IMG/VR virus record: IMGVR_UViG_3300047510_000319
Location: 1-25,796 of that record
DNA from: a virus
Reading direction: 5' to 3' (one strand)
Length of the DNA: 25,796 bases
The notes below the pieces were generated by a model. It was not told where the DNA came from. It was given only the letters and a program-made list of their open reading frames with translations, and did not search any database. Positions within the stretch are counted from its first letter, which is position 1, and each line of letters begins with the position of its first letter. This document shows positions 1 through 5,716 of the stretch, piece by piece. Position numbers and translations under genes: made by a program.

Positions 1-22
1 TTCACTATATTAATTATACGTT

Positions 23-235
23 CTATTTGCGTTTAGTCAAACGTTTTGATGTGTTTACAGGTTTTTCAGCAACAATGTTATTAAAAGTGTTGCGTTTGAG
101 CAACGGCAGTACTGCTGCTTCGGCTTGGCCATTATCCCATTTGAACTGTTTACGTGCTTCACTGAGCATGTCCTCTACAGCATCATGACGTGCTATAATG
201 CCGTAGAGTATTCGATCTATCTCAATCCAATTCAC
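23..235 (-). CDS. Hypothetical 70-aa protein, last gene of the AOX operon
   Basis: Small protein that I do not recognise. It begins at a GTG codon that overlaps the last codons of the pseudoazurin gene by 14 nt, so translation is probably coupled; I see no clear Shine-Dalgarno sequence. The N-terminal two thirds is a charged helical stretch (MNWIEIDRILYGIIARHDAVE at the start), and the tail is rich in Lys/Arg (ends SKRLTKRK). It has no signal peptide or membrane segment, so it should be cytoplasmic. Its position suggests co-expression with the respiratory genes, but no function can be assigned. Confidence 0.6.
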   Translation of the reverse strand: MNWIEIDRILYGIIARHDAVEDMLSEARKQFKWDNGQAEAAVLPLLKRNTFNNIVAEKPVNTSKRLTKRK

Positions 236-671
236 TTAGTAGTGCTTCAAACTTCTTTTTGCTTTGTCCGTTCATCTTTGCATCTGAGATCATTGCAACT
301 GCTTCTGGTGTTGCGTCACCTACAATCACGATGCCAATCATACCCATGCTAGCGTGTGGGGTGCAAACGTACACATACACACCAGGTTCAGCGAATGTAA
401 CAGTTGCGTCAGCACCGACTTTGGATTTGGCTGCAAGTTCAACTCCGTCTGGACCGTCAACAAATTCCACATTGTGTCCTTTGTCTGTGGCTAACCAAGT
501 GACTGTTGCACCTGGTGCTACACGGATCACTTCTTCCGAAAACACCATTTTGCGTGTCTTGTCTGAGGGATCTTTGTTCCACATTTCTAGTGTGTATTCT
601 GTGGGCAGTTCTTGTGCCAATACTGGTGCTGCAACTGCCAACGCAGCAATCATAGTCAAAATTCTAAACAT
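222..671 (-). CDS. Pseudoazurin, secreted type I blue copper protein
   Basis: Periplasmic single-electron carrier of the cupredoxin fold. In bacteria pseudoazurin moves electrons from the bc1 complex to nitrite reductases or terminal oxidases. The 149-aa product starts with a signal peptide (MFRILTMIAALAVAAPVLAQ, cleavage expected near AQ-EL). The copper site is complete: His66 in the KGHNVEF segment, then C103-T-P-H106 with Met111 in CTPHASMGM, which matches the family spacing Cys+3 His and Cys+8 Met. I chose ATG 671 over ATG 683 because GGAG lies six bases upstream and the signal peptide then starts cleanly. The gene overlaps the end of the AOX gene by 8 nt. The C-terminal 30 residues form an extra helical tail, as in known pseudoazurins. 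Family assignment is firm; the redox partner is unknown. Confidence 0.92.
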   Translation of the reverse strand: MFRILTMIAALAVAAPVLAQELPTEYTLEMWNKDPSDKTRKMVFSEEVIRVAPGATVTWLATDKGHNVEFVDGPDGVELAAKSKVGADATVTFAEPGVYVYVCTPHASMGMIGIVIVGDATPEAVAMISDAKMNGQSKKKFEALLSELD

Positions 672-1272
672 TATTTTCTCCATTTAATGTATCGGCCATG
701 CTGTGATTTACATCTGCATGACCTTGTTCGTCTGCTCTTACTGCAATAACTACATCTCTCAATGTAGCGTCCGTTGCTAGATTATAATAGTCTCTAGCAA
801 TCTTTGGAGCAGGAATGTTTTTGGCTCTTCCTGCATCAATTTCTTCTAAGTAATGTGTATAACTTACTACTGCTTGGTCTTCAAAGTATCCTACCATTCG
901 GTGTGCTGTCTTGGGGAAGAACACATATAGTACAAAATAGAAGTGCCAAAACACAAACTGTGCAAATGCTACAATCATGCGTTCAAACCAGTTAGGGTTT
1001 GCAATCTCAATAAAGATCATGAGATGCATACGTTCATTTTCGGCTTCTTCTAACAGTGTGCGGATCCATCCACGTTTGTCCGGTTCCATTTTACGCAAAC
1101 TGCGTAGATGTTGCCACATGCCTGCTACCATGCCAGGAACACCAGCAACTGTTTCTAATACCACTGCTCTGTGTCCATAGCGTTTTGCAAAGAACGTATC
1201 CGCAAACCAGCGAAAGAACATGGTCAAAGCATAAGCAAATCTATCACTGAAATTTTCTGGTTGTTTATTCAT
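664..1272 (-). CDS. aox: Alternative oxidase (AOX), di-iron ubiquinol oxidase
   Basis: Membrane-bound di-iron carboxylate oxidase that moves electrons from ubiquinol to oxygen without pumping protons. Numbered from ATG 1272 (202 aa), all six expected metal ligands are present: Glu40 in LET, Glu80 and His83 in NERMHL, Glu131 in GYFEDQAV, and Glu182 and His185 in RADEQGH. The hydrophobic stretch around residues 99-121 is the usual membrane-associated hairpin. ATG 1272 overlaps the preceding stop codon (TGATG) and has AGGAG seven bases upstream. ATG 1278 would leave only one base after the SD, so it is less likely. The protein has no N-terminal transit extension, as expected for a bacterial or phage form. 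Cyanophages carry the related plastoquinol oxidase PTOX; the NERMHL and RADE motifs and the pseudoazurin neighbour point to a respiratory AOX instead. Confidence 0.95.
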   Translation of the reverse strand: MNKQPENFSDRFAYALTMFFRWFADTFFAKRYGHRAVVLETVAGVPGMVAGMWQHLRSLRKMEPDKRGWIRTLLEEAENERMHLMIFIEIANPNWFERMIVAFAQFVFWHFYFVLYVFFPKTAHRMVGYFEDQAVVSYTHYLEEIDAGRAKNIPAPKIARDYYNLATDATLRDVVIAVRADEQGHADVNHSMADTLNGENNV

Positions 1273-1481
1273 CACCATACTCCTAGTGTTTTTAAGTTAC
1301 CGGCAATAATAACAAAGCAGGTAACAACGTGCAACACAATCCAAAATGTTCTAAATGCTAGAGCACGTTTTACATCTGTTTGTGTAATGGGCAAGAATTC
1401 TGGCTTGTCTTCATCAGTGATACCGATTGGCATCCCAACTGTTCTAGCCCACATTTTTAAGAAACGCCTTTGTCCGCTCAT
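1272..1481 (-). CDS. Small single-helix membrane protein upstream of AOX
   Basis: A 69-aa protein that I do not recognise. The N-terminal 40 residues are hydrophilic (starting MSGQRRFLKMWARTVGMPIG, then an acidic DEDKPEF patch). One membrane helix follows at about residues 42-62, and the tail is very short (NLKTLGVW). Its stop codon overlaps the start of the AOX gene (TGATG). The SD is weak (AT-rich upstream), so translation may depend on coupling from the genes ahead. Given its place in the operon it could be a membrane partner or assembly factor of the oxidase; that is inference from position only. Confidence 0.72.
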   Translation of the reverse strand: MSGQRRFLKMWARTVGMPIGITDEDKPEFLPITQTDVKRALAFRTFWIVLHVVTCFVIIAGNLKTLGVW

Positions 1482-1493
1482 TGATTTTGTATA

Positions 1494-1559
1494 TTAACTT
1501 CCCCATCCTGCAAAGTCACGTTCCTCCACAGGCAATGATGTATTGCTGTTTTTATTCAT
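1494..1559 (-). CDS. Possible 21-aa microprotein in the AOX operon
   Basis: This short reading frame starts at an ATG that overlaps the end of the two-helix membrane protein gene (ATGAATAA, frames offset) and ends 12 nt before the next ATG. It fills the otherwise unexplained gap between two operon genes. The product begins MNKNSNTSLPVEERDF and ends AGWGS. The start-stop overlap is the same arrangement used by the other genes of this operon, which supports it being translated. It may serve only to carry ribosomes to the next gene, which lacks a good SD. Confidence 0.45.
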   Translation of the reverse strand: MNKNSNTSLPVEERDFAGWGS

Positions 1560-1899
1560 GCTCGCCGCCGTTCATGCGACCGTTGTAACCATCTAGTCGA
1601 TATTCATTGCTACGACGATTGCCTTCATTGAAAACCAAAAAGGTAATAAACACCCCGGCTACAAACAGTCCGTGTAGTGCAGCACTGATACCAAAAGCAA
1701 GGTAACTGCCCAACATTAGAGCAAAGATAGCCGACCATACAAATGCTAACACTTGAAACAGCATGTGTGCTACCATTGGATCAAAGTTTTTCAGTGGTGA
1801 GTGTTCGATAGTCATAACAGTTTGATATACTTCTTTGGGCATTCTCAGCAAAAACAAAACAGTATTTGCCATACCCGGGCTTGATTTAGGTGTGTTCAT
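1552..1899 (-). CDS. Two-helix membrane protein, first gene of the AOX operon
   Basis: A 115-aa protein that I do not recognise. ATG 1899 is chosen because AAAGGA lies about eight bases upstream; a start further upstream would run into the promoter. The N-terminal 40 residues are soluble. Two membrane helices follow at about residues 45-67 and 71-91, and the tail is polar, rich in Asn, Gly and Arg (FNEGNRRSNEYRLDGYNGRM). It leads the operon that contains the 21-aa frame, the one-helix protein, AOX and pseudoazurin. The polar cytoplasmic or periplasmic tail could bind a partner, but no motif for haem, copper or quinone is visible. Confidence 0.75.
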   Translation of the reverse strand: MNTPKSSPGMANTVLFLLRMPKEVYQTVMTIEHSPLKNFDPMVAHMLFQVLAFVWSAIFALMLGSYLAFGISAALHGLFVAGVFITFLVFNEGNRRSNEYRLDGYNGRMNGGEHE

Positions 1900-1929
1900 T
1901 GTATGATCCTTTTGTGTCTCTGTATATAA

Positions 1930-1958
1930 TATATAGTGCATAAGTAGGCAAAAGTCAA
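1930..1958 (-). promoter_or_regulatory. Sigma70-type promoter for the AOX operon
   Basis: On the minus strand TTGACT (-35, 1953-1958) is separated by exactly 17 bases from TATATA (-10, 1930-1935), about 31 bases before ATG 1899. This is close to the bacterial sigma70 consensus, so the operon could be read by unmodified host RNA polymerase early in infection. Confidence 0.7.
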
Positions 1959-1964
1959 CCTACT
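1943..1964 (-). terminator. Weak hairpin after the tmRNA gene
   Basis: A six-base inverted repeat AGTAGG / CCTACT (1943-1948 and 1959-1964) with a ten-base loop lies just past the likely end of the tmRNA. It has no U-tract on the minus strand, so it could be an RNA 3' processing boundary rather than an efficient terminator. It also overlaps the -35 of the AOX operon promoter. Confidence 0.3.
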
Positions 1965-1965
1965 A

Positions 1966-2361
1966 AGGTGCGTTAAATTGTAGCAGTGAGTCTTACAGTT
2001 TCAGAGTGGTGCGTTTTGTATTTCCACTATTTGTAACCCGTTGTCCTAGCCCTAGTTTTATAGGCACAACCTCTTACCCAGCCGGCATAACTATGTTACC
2101 CCTTTTTACCGTCTGTAAGTGCAACGGTTCTGTTGCTAGGTCCGTTGCCAACCCCCGTAACCCTTAGGCTACCATGAGCTCCTGAGGAGCATAGTTGCTG
2201 TTTGCGACTATAATTTTATTGCGTTAACCGAGCTTTCGCCGGGTGACTCCATCCTGCCTAGTTCGTCTGTCGATCCTGATCACCCCCGCAGTATGTTTTA
2301 TGGTGGAGGTGGGGGGAATCGCACCCCCGTCCAATCCGTGTTCAGTGAACTTCAACATCAC
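1966..2361 (-). ncRNA. ssrA: Circularly permuted two-piece tmRNA
   Basis: Transfer-messenger RNA that rescues stalled ribosomes. Order on the minus strand: acceptor piece first (about 2361 to 2301), ending with a T-arm (GGGGG-TGCGATT-CCCCC), the 3' strand CACCTCC, discriminator A and an encoded CCA. Next is a 13-nt spacer (2300-2288). Then comes the coding piece, starting GGGGGTG at 2287. GGGGGTG pairs with CACCTCC across all seven positions, including the G3-U70 wobble that marks alanine acceptors. The tag frame starts at resume codon GCA 2205 after TAGTC and reads ANSNYAPQELMVA, stop TAA at 2164-2166. G-rich and pseudoknot-like segments follow to about 1966. This permuted layout is typical of alphaproteobacteria and some cyanobacteria. 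The outer ends are approximate. Confidence 0.93.
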
Positions 2362-2365
2362 AAAC

Positions 2366-2396
2366 TATTTATACGCTAAAATTGTTATACAGTCAA
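2366..2396 (-). promoter_or_regulatory. tmRNA promoter, sigma70-type with an embedded late octamer
   Basis: TTGACT (2391-2396), 17 bases, then TATAAA (2368-2373), placing transcription start near 2361, at the start of the acceptor piece. The -10 extends to TATAAATA (2366-2373), a perfect T4 late-promoter octamer, so the gene could be read both early and late. The -35 lies inside the last codons of the upstream 75-aa gene. Confidence 0.72.
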
Positions 2397-2612
2397 GAAC
2401 TTTTTCGTGTATGCTTCTTCAAAACCGTCTTCGTGAACAACGTTTTCATGATTGCCCCAGATACGTTCAAAGTAACCGTTGTACACACTCATGATGTCTT
2501 TTTCGCTCCATGCATCTGGAATCAGATGCCCTTTGACAATCCAATAATATCTATTGGCTTCTTTGTGTTCGTATTGCGTCACAGAATATTTATCAATTGA
2601 ATTTTTCAACAA
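2385..2612 (-). CDS. Hypothetical protein, up to 75 aa
   Basis: I do not recognise this protein. It is rich in aromatic residues (YYWIVKGHLIPDAW, then SVYNGYFERIWGNHENVVHE) with no cysteine or membrane helix, so it should be a small soluble globular protein. The start is uncertain. TTG 2612 overlaps the SWIM gene by 20 nt and has no SD. GTG 2582 sits four bases after a late-promoter octamer. The stop lies just upstream of the tmRNA promoter. Codon use and aromatic content look like real coding sequence. Confidence 0.55.
   Translation of the reverse strand: MLKNSIDKYSVTQYEHKEANRYYWIVKGHLIPDAWSEKDIMSVYNGYFERIWGNHENVVHEDGFEEAYTKKFLTV
2587..2594 (-). promoter_or_regulatory. T4-type late promoter octamer GATAAATA
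   Basis: GATAAATA on the minus strand, overlapping the TGA stop of the SWIM gene (AAT TGA TAAATA). It would drive the 75-aa gene and the tmRNA late in infection. It lies within the longest version of the 75-aa frame. Confidence 0.5.
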
Positions 2613-2808
2613 CGCTTAGAGAATGTTTACATTTACCGTAAAAAGTAAATCCTGTGCAGTCGCATGTGAATCCCTGTTCAGTAAGGGCAACTGTGTAGAA
2701 GCTGTTTTTCTTACTACCTGCAACACTCCATTCAGTGCCTACCAGCAGATTGCCTTTGAAAGTCCAATCCGCAGGTTTCAAGTAACGTTTAGCAAACTTC
2801 TTAGCCAC
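2593..2808 (-). CDS. Small SWIM-type zinc-finger protein
   Basis: A 71-aa protein with a SWIM-type zinc motif near its C-terminus: Cys49-x-Cys51, then Cys60-x-His62 within CDCTGFTFYGKCKH. SWIM domains bind zinc and usually mediate DNA or protein contacts. The N-terminal half is basic with a predicted beta-rich stretch (FKGNLLVGTEWSVAGS). The start is GTG 2808, with GAGGG six bases upstream. Similar stand-alone SWIM proteins occur in T4-like marine phages as far as I recall, with no assigned role. A near-consensus sigma70 promoter lies 35 bases upstream, so it is probably an early gene. Confidence 0.82.
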   Translation of the reverse strand: MAKKFAKRYLKPADWTFKGNLLVGTEWSVAGSKKNSFYTVALTEQGFTCDCTGFTFYGKCKHSLSVVEKFN

Positions 2809-2842
2809 AGTTGCCCTCTTGCTTCGTTCACATCGTGTTTAT

Positions 2843-2871
2843 ATTATACAAGCGTTAGACAAGCTTGTCAA
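2843..2871 (-). promoter_or_regulatory. Perfect sigma70 consensus promoter for the SWIM gene
   Basis: TTGACA (2866-2871), 17-base spacer, TATAAT (2843-2848) on the minus strand: an exact match to consensus hexamers with optimal spacing. Transcription should start near 2836, giving a leader of about 28 bases to GTG 2808. Confidence 0.88.
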
Positions 2872-2877
2872 TCAAAA

Positions 2878-3057
2878 TCACAGTTCGCTTTTGCGTTCTT
2901 GAATTTCTTTGCGACGTTCTTTGGTCAGCTTGTGAAGATCGCCCAGTGCCTTCCTTGCTCGTGCGGCTGCTGCCTTTACACCTTTCTGTTCAAAGGTCTG
3001 TGTTTCTTTGATATAGTTGTTGTAGGCTAGGACAATCTCGTCGTGCAGTGAGGTCAT
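2878..3057 (-). CDS. 59-aa basic helical protein
   Basis: This frame runs from an ATG that overlaps the stop of the HAD gene (ATGA) to TGA 2878. The product begins MTSLHDEIVLAYNNYIKETQ, continues TFEQKGVKAAAARARKALGD, and ends with a charged helix rich in Lys/Arg/Glu (KERRKEIQERKSEL). It resembles small proteins in T4-like marine phages that are sometimes labelled histone-H1-like because of the AAARARKAL stretch; I recall this only from memory. It is all helix, with no cysteine. DNA or protein binding is plausible but not shown. Its stop lies seven bases before the -35 of the next promoter. Confidence 0.8.
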   Translation of the reverse strand: MTSLHDEIVLAYNNYIKETQTFEQKGVKAAAARARKALGDLHKLTKERRKEIQERKSEL

Positions 3058-3647
3058 ACTGTTTCTCCTGTAACATGTGCGTAGATCTCACGCCAGTTTT
3101 TAGCTTTAAACATGCCAAATCGCAACGGTTCATTCATGTTAAATCCATGTTCAACTAGAATAGGACGCAGTCCTGCTTTCAGTCCAGCTACGGCGTTTTC
3201 ATATTTGTCTTCGATCCAATAAAGGCCAGTATCTTGATATTCAGCCAAGGCAGCATCTTTGTCTGCGCCAGTGTCAAGGCAGATTAATTTAGTAAATGCA
3301 GTGGGTCCAAACAGCTTTTCAAGATTCATTTTGCGCAGTTGATACGCACTGGGATCAAGACTTAGACTGGTAATACAATGGAACTCGTAACTGTGTTCTT
3401 CGTGCAGTCGTTTCACGTAAAACATTGCGTCACGCAGTGCAGGTAAGAAACCGATTGCAGCACTTTCGTTAAAAATCTTTACACGCTGTTTTGCTTCTGT
3501 GCGAGTAATGTTAAATCGTTCACCTAGATCGTAATAGTGATTACCATTTTCGATCTGTGTGTATCCATGTTGCTCCATCCAAGTGCAAAATGCATATTCC
3601 CAGTTGAGCAGTACACCGTCGCAATCGGTGAGAATAATCTTGTTCAT
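3054..3647 (-). CDS. HAD-superfamily phosphatase
   Basis: A 197-aa cytoplasmic hydrolase. The first HAD motif is at the N-terminus: DCDGVLLNW, with Asp8 as nucleophile and Asp10 as acid/base. A helical cap follows (about residues 15-75). Motif II is near ITSLS (about 93) and the late acidic motif is WIEDKYENAV (about 143-152), with Lys129 a candidate for motif III. This layout resembles 5'(3')-deoxyribonucleotidase-like and other small phage HAD proteins. The substrate is unknown; nucleotide dephosphorylation would fit a phage with its own ribonucleotide reductase. A strong sigma70 promoter directly upstream implies early expression. Confidence 0.83.
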   Translation of the reverse strand: MNKIILTDCDGVLLNWEYAFCTWMEQHGYTQIENGNHYYDLGERFNITRTEAKQRVKIFNESAAIGFLPALRDAMFYVKRLHEEHSYEFHCITSLSLDPSAYQLRKMNLEKLFGPTAFTKLICLDTGADKDAALAEYQDTGLYWIEDKYENAVAGLKAGLRPILVEHGFNMNEPLRFGMFKAKNWREIYAHVTGETV

Positions 3648-3679
3648 AGTTTGCCTTTCTATTTGCCTTGTTCAATGTT

Positions 3680-3708
3680 AGTATACGCTAGATTAGAACA
3701 GTTGTCAA
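3680..3708 (-). promoter_or_regulatory. Sigma70 promoter for the HAD gene
   Basis: TTGACA (3703-3708), exactly 17 bases, TATACT (3680-3685) on the minus strand. The -35 overlaps the stop codon region of the PAAR-peptidase gene. Leader of about 26 bases to ATG 3647. Confidence 0.8.
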
Positions 3709-4586
3709 CTGATATAGCCGGCACTTCTCATAGGACCTTGCGCCCATGTAGGATGATCTCTCCATGTACGCTTGTTACCTATGTCAACGTGCATAAACAG
3801 GTTGCCTGAATCGGCATATATTCCTATACCTCCTACACCATTTTCGATAGCAGCAATCAGCATTCGTTGTTTTTCAGCATCGCTCAATCCACGAAAACTT
3901 ATGTCCATAGCAACGCCGTACATATGATTACTATTTGCTGCTGCTCCTCTTAATGTACTATTATAAGATCTACTCCTATAACCACTGTTAACAGTAAGAG
4001 GTCTACCTACTGCTCTTGCCATTGCTCTAGCAATATTAACTATAGCCGGATCTACCTTTCTACCTTCTTCAGCATATACACTCCAACGTAGAAACTCATC
4101 GTCTGGTACAACCGCATAGTTATTTGAAGTTGGGTTTGCAAGGCCCTGACCTGCAGGTGTTGGTCTGCCTGTAGCTGTAGCACTAGGATTAGCAGGCTGT
4201 CCGTCAGAAGGAGTAGTGTCAGGCGGGAGTGACCCGCCTTCTCCTGATCCTAACCCTGCATAACTTTCAGCATATTCATTTTCTGATATACTTGATCCTG
4301 CACCGTATGGAACGCTAGGATCTCCTCCAGCAGTTGCTCTAGTTCCACCGCTTCTCATACTTGCAGCATCTGCTTGCACTTCACCTAACAGTGCTTCTGC
4401 TTCTGCATCCGGAATGTCAAATGCTCCCGGGCCTCCCAACGCACCAGCTAGTGCAAGTCCAAGTGAAGCACTGCCTCCACCTCCAGAGAAAACAGTGCAA
4501 TCATTTTCTCGCATTTTGTCGTTAATAGGCAGAGATGGATGATCTCCATGATCGTCTTCGTCGCCGACTCGTACTAATCTTGGCAT
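3705..4586 (-). CDS. PAAR-like spike tip fused to an M15-type peptidase
   Basis: A 293-aa protein, probably at the tip of the tail spike. Residues 1-35 look like a short PAAR motif (MPRLVRVGDEDDHGDHPSLP, then NDCTVFSGGG). PAAR domains sharpen the beta-helical spike, and T4 has one in gp5.4. A Gly/Ala/Pro/Ser-rich linker spans about 35-160. Residues 160-285 are an M15A/VanY-like D,D- or L,D-peptidase with SGYRS at 201 and Zn ligands His221 and Asp228 (SNHMYGVAMD) and His266 (HVDIG). The enzyme would cut peptidoglycan cross-links during entry, in place of the T4 gp5 lysozyme. The start has AGGA eight bases upstream. The peptidase assignment is firm; the PAAR assignment is moderate. Confidence 0.85.
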   Translation of the reverse strand: MPRLVRVGDEDDHGDHPSLPINDKMRENDCTVFSGGGGSASLGLALAGALGGPGAFDIPDAEAEALLGEVQADAASMRSGGTRATAGGDPSVPYGAGSSISENEYAESYAGLGSGEGGSLPPDTTPSDGQPANPSATATGRPTPAGQGLANPTSNNYAVVPDDEFLRWSVYAEEGRKVDPAIVNIARAMARAVGRPLTVNSGYRSRSYNSTLRGAAANSNHMYGVAMDISFRGLSDAEKQRMLIAAIENGVGGIGIYADSGNLFMHVDIGNKRTWRDHPTWAQGPMRSAGYIS

Positions 4587-4603
4587 TTTTTTTCCTAACT
4601 AAA

Positions 4604-5419
4604 TTAAAAGTTACCTTCAAAGTCATCAGGTAAATTTGTTGCAGGAATTGTTCCTACTGCAACTTCATCAAATTCATCAGCTAGAGCAGCAATTCTATCT
4701 ATAGCAGCCTGTTGAATTCCTTGCGGAGGATCTATTGGACCGACGGATAGATTTTGTTCTGCAATACCTCTGTTATATGTGAGAATACCACCTTCTAATA
4801 CCAATGACTTATAAAGTGACGCTTTTTCAATATTGTTGTATGAACTTAATCCCGATGTTTTAAATCCTTGTCCAAGGGCCTGTCCGTCTGTATAACTTCC
4901 CCAGTCTCCTAAAATTCTTATTCGATTTACATTGGCATCAATAGTTGTTATTTCTGTTGCAATTGTTGTACTGTTAGTTGCGACAGTTGTGTGCTGTGCT
5001 AAAATTGATTGTAGTGTTGTGTTTATAGCTTCTAATTCTGGTCTCACATTTGTCTCCCACCATTGTTCTATATAAGCATTTAAATTAGCTGCATTGAGCG
5101 GAGTTGTATCACGAATTGAAACATTGGTTTCAACAAACCCACCGCTTTCTGGTTCGAATCTAACATATATTTGCCCTTCATAGGTAGCAGGCCAACTACC
5201 AACTGCTTGCATTTCTGCTAAAGTAATTTCATATAACCCATCAGGCTGAGTCGTAGTTCCAGTGTAAGTTCTGGAAAAGCTTAGTATACCCTCGGGAGAC
5301 CTCATATATATGTCAAATGAGGTAGTTGGTACATTCCATTGAATTTGAGTGCCTGTAAAATTATTTATACTAAAGCCAAGCCCATTGCCGCCAGTCGCAC
5401 TAAAGATTTCTACTGCCAT
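4604..5419 (-). CDS. Probable tail or baseplate structural protein
   Basis: A 271-aa protein without a recognised domain. Residues 1-100 are beta-rich (MAVEIFSATGGNGLGFSINN onward). A Thr/Ile-rich coiled-coil-like segment at about 130-170 (TTLQSILAQHTTVATNSTTI) suggests trimerisation. The C-terminal part is low-complexity and acidic, ending DDFEGNF. The start has AAGGA before ATG. It lies between the spike-peptidase gene and a small beta-barrel-like gene, in a block with short spacing, so a structural role near the spike or baseplate is likely. No enzymatic motif seen. Confidence 0.68.
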   Translation of the reverse strand: MAVEIFSATGGNGLGFSINNFTGTQIQWNVPTTSFDIYMRSPEGILSFSRTYTGTTTQPDGLYEITLAEMQAVGSWPATYEGQIYVRFEPESGGFVETNVSIRDTTPLNAANLNAYIEQWWETNVRPELEAINTTLQSILAQHTTVATNSTTIATEITTIDANVNRIRILGDWGSYTDGQALGQGFKTSGLSSYNNIEKASLYKSLVLEGGILTYNRGIAEQNLSVGPIDPPQGIQQAAIDRIAALADEFDEVAVGTIPATNLPDDFEGNF

Positions 5420-5428
5420 TTATGTTCC

Positions 5429-5716
5429 TTAAACTAGAATTCCTGTTGTACTGCTTACATATTGCTTGGCCATATCACTTTCGGTTTTGGCCACAAACAA
5501 CGTTGCGGTCTTGTTAATATTAATTTTAGTGTCCTGCGATACTGTAAAAGCCAGTGGTCCTAATCCTATACCTTGAGCTGTTGCCATAATGGCCATTGGC
5601 TTACTGACTACTAGAGTTGTCATAGTTTCTTCTACTAGTCTTGCTACGATTTCTTCGCCTGCTGTGGTTTTAATAGTAACTGTGTCGCCTGCTTTGTATG
5701 GTGTTTCAATAATCAT
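5429..5716 (-). CDS. 95-aa Sm/LSm-like small beta protein, function unknown
   Basis: The first 45 residues (PYKAGDTVTIKTTAGEEIVA, then RLVEETMTTLVVSKP) follow the pattern of a small beta-barrel of the Sm/LSm or SH3 type. The rest continues with alternating hydrophobic strands and a short helical tail. I recall similar short proteins in marine T4-like phages. The start codon overlaps the stop of the 31-aa gene upstream (ATGA), and the stop lies nine bases before the next ATG. RNA binding (Hfq-like) or a structural role are both possible. The fold is read only from the pattern. Confidence 0.7.
   Translation of the reverse strand: MIIETPYKAGDTVTIKTTAGEEIVARLVEETMTTLVVSKPMAIMATAQGIGLGPLAFTVSQDTKININKTATLFVAKTESDMAKQYVSSTTGILV

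Noticed and set aside
2243-3030. Plus-strand frames across the tmRNA and SWIM region
   Set aside because: They cross the tmRNA structure and convincing minus-strand genes, and have no ribosome binding sites.
5140-5165. GGTTCGAATC, a tRNA T-arm-like string
   Set aside because: It lies inside the 271-aa tail-type gene, with no acceptor stem, anticodon arm or D-arm around it.
5362-5369. TATAAATA late octamer on the minus strand
   Set aside because: Located about 50 bases inside the 271-aa gene, with no gene start close downstream; probably chance in AT-rich sequence.
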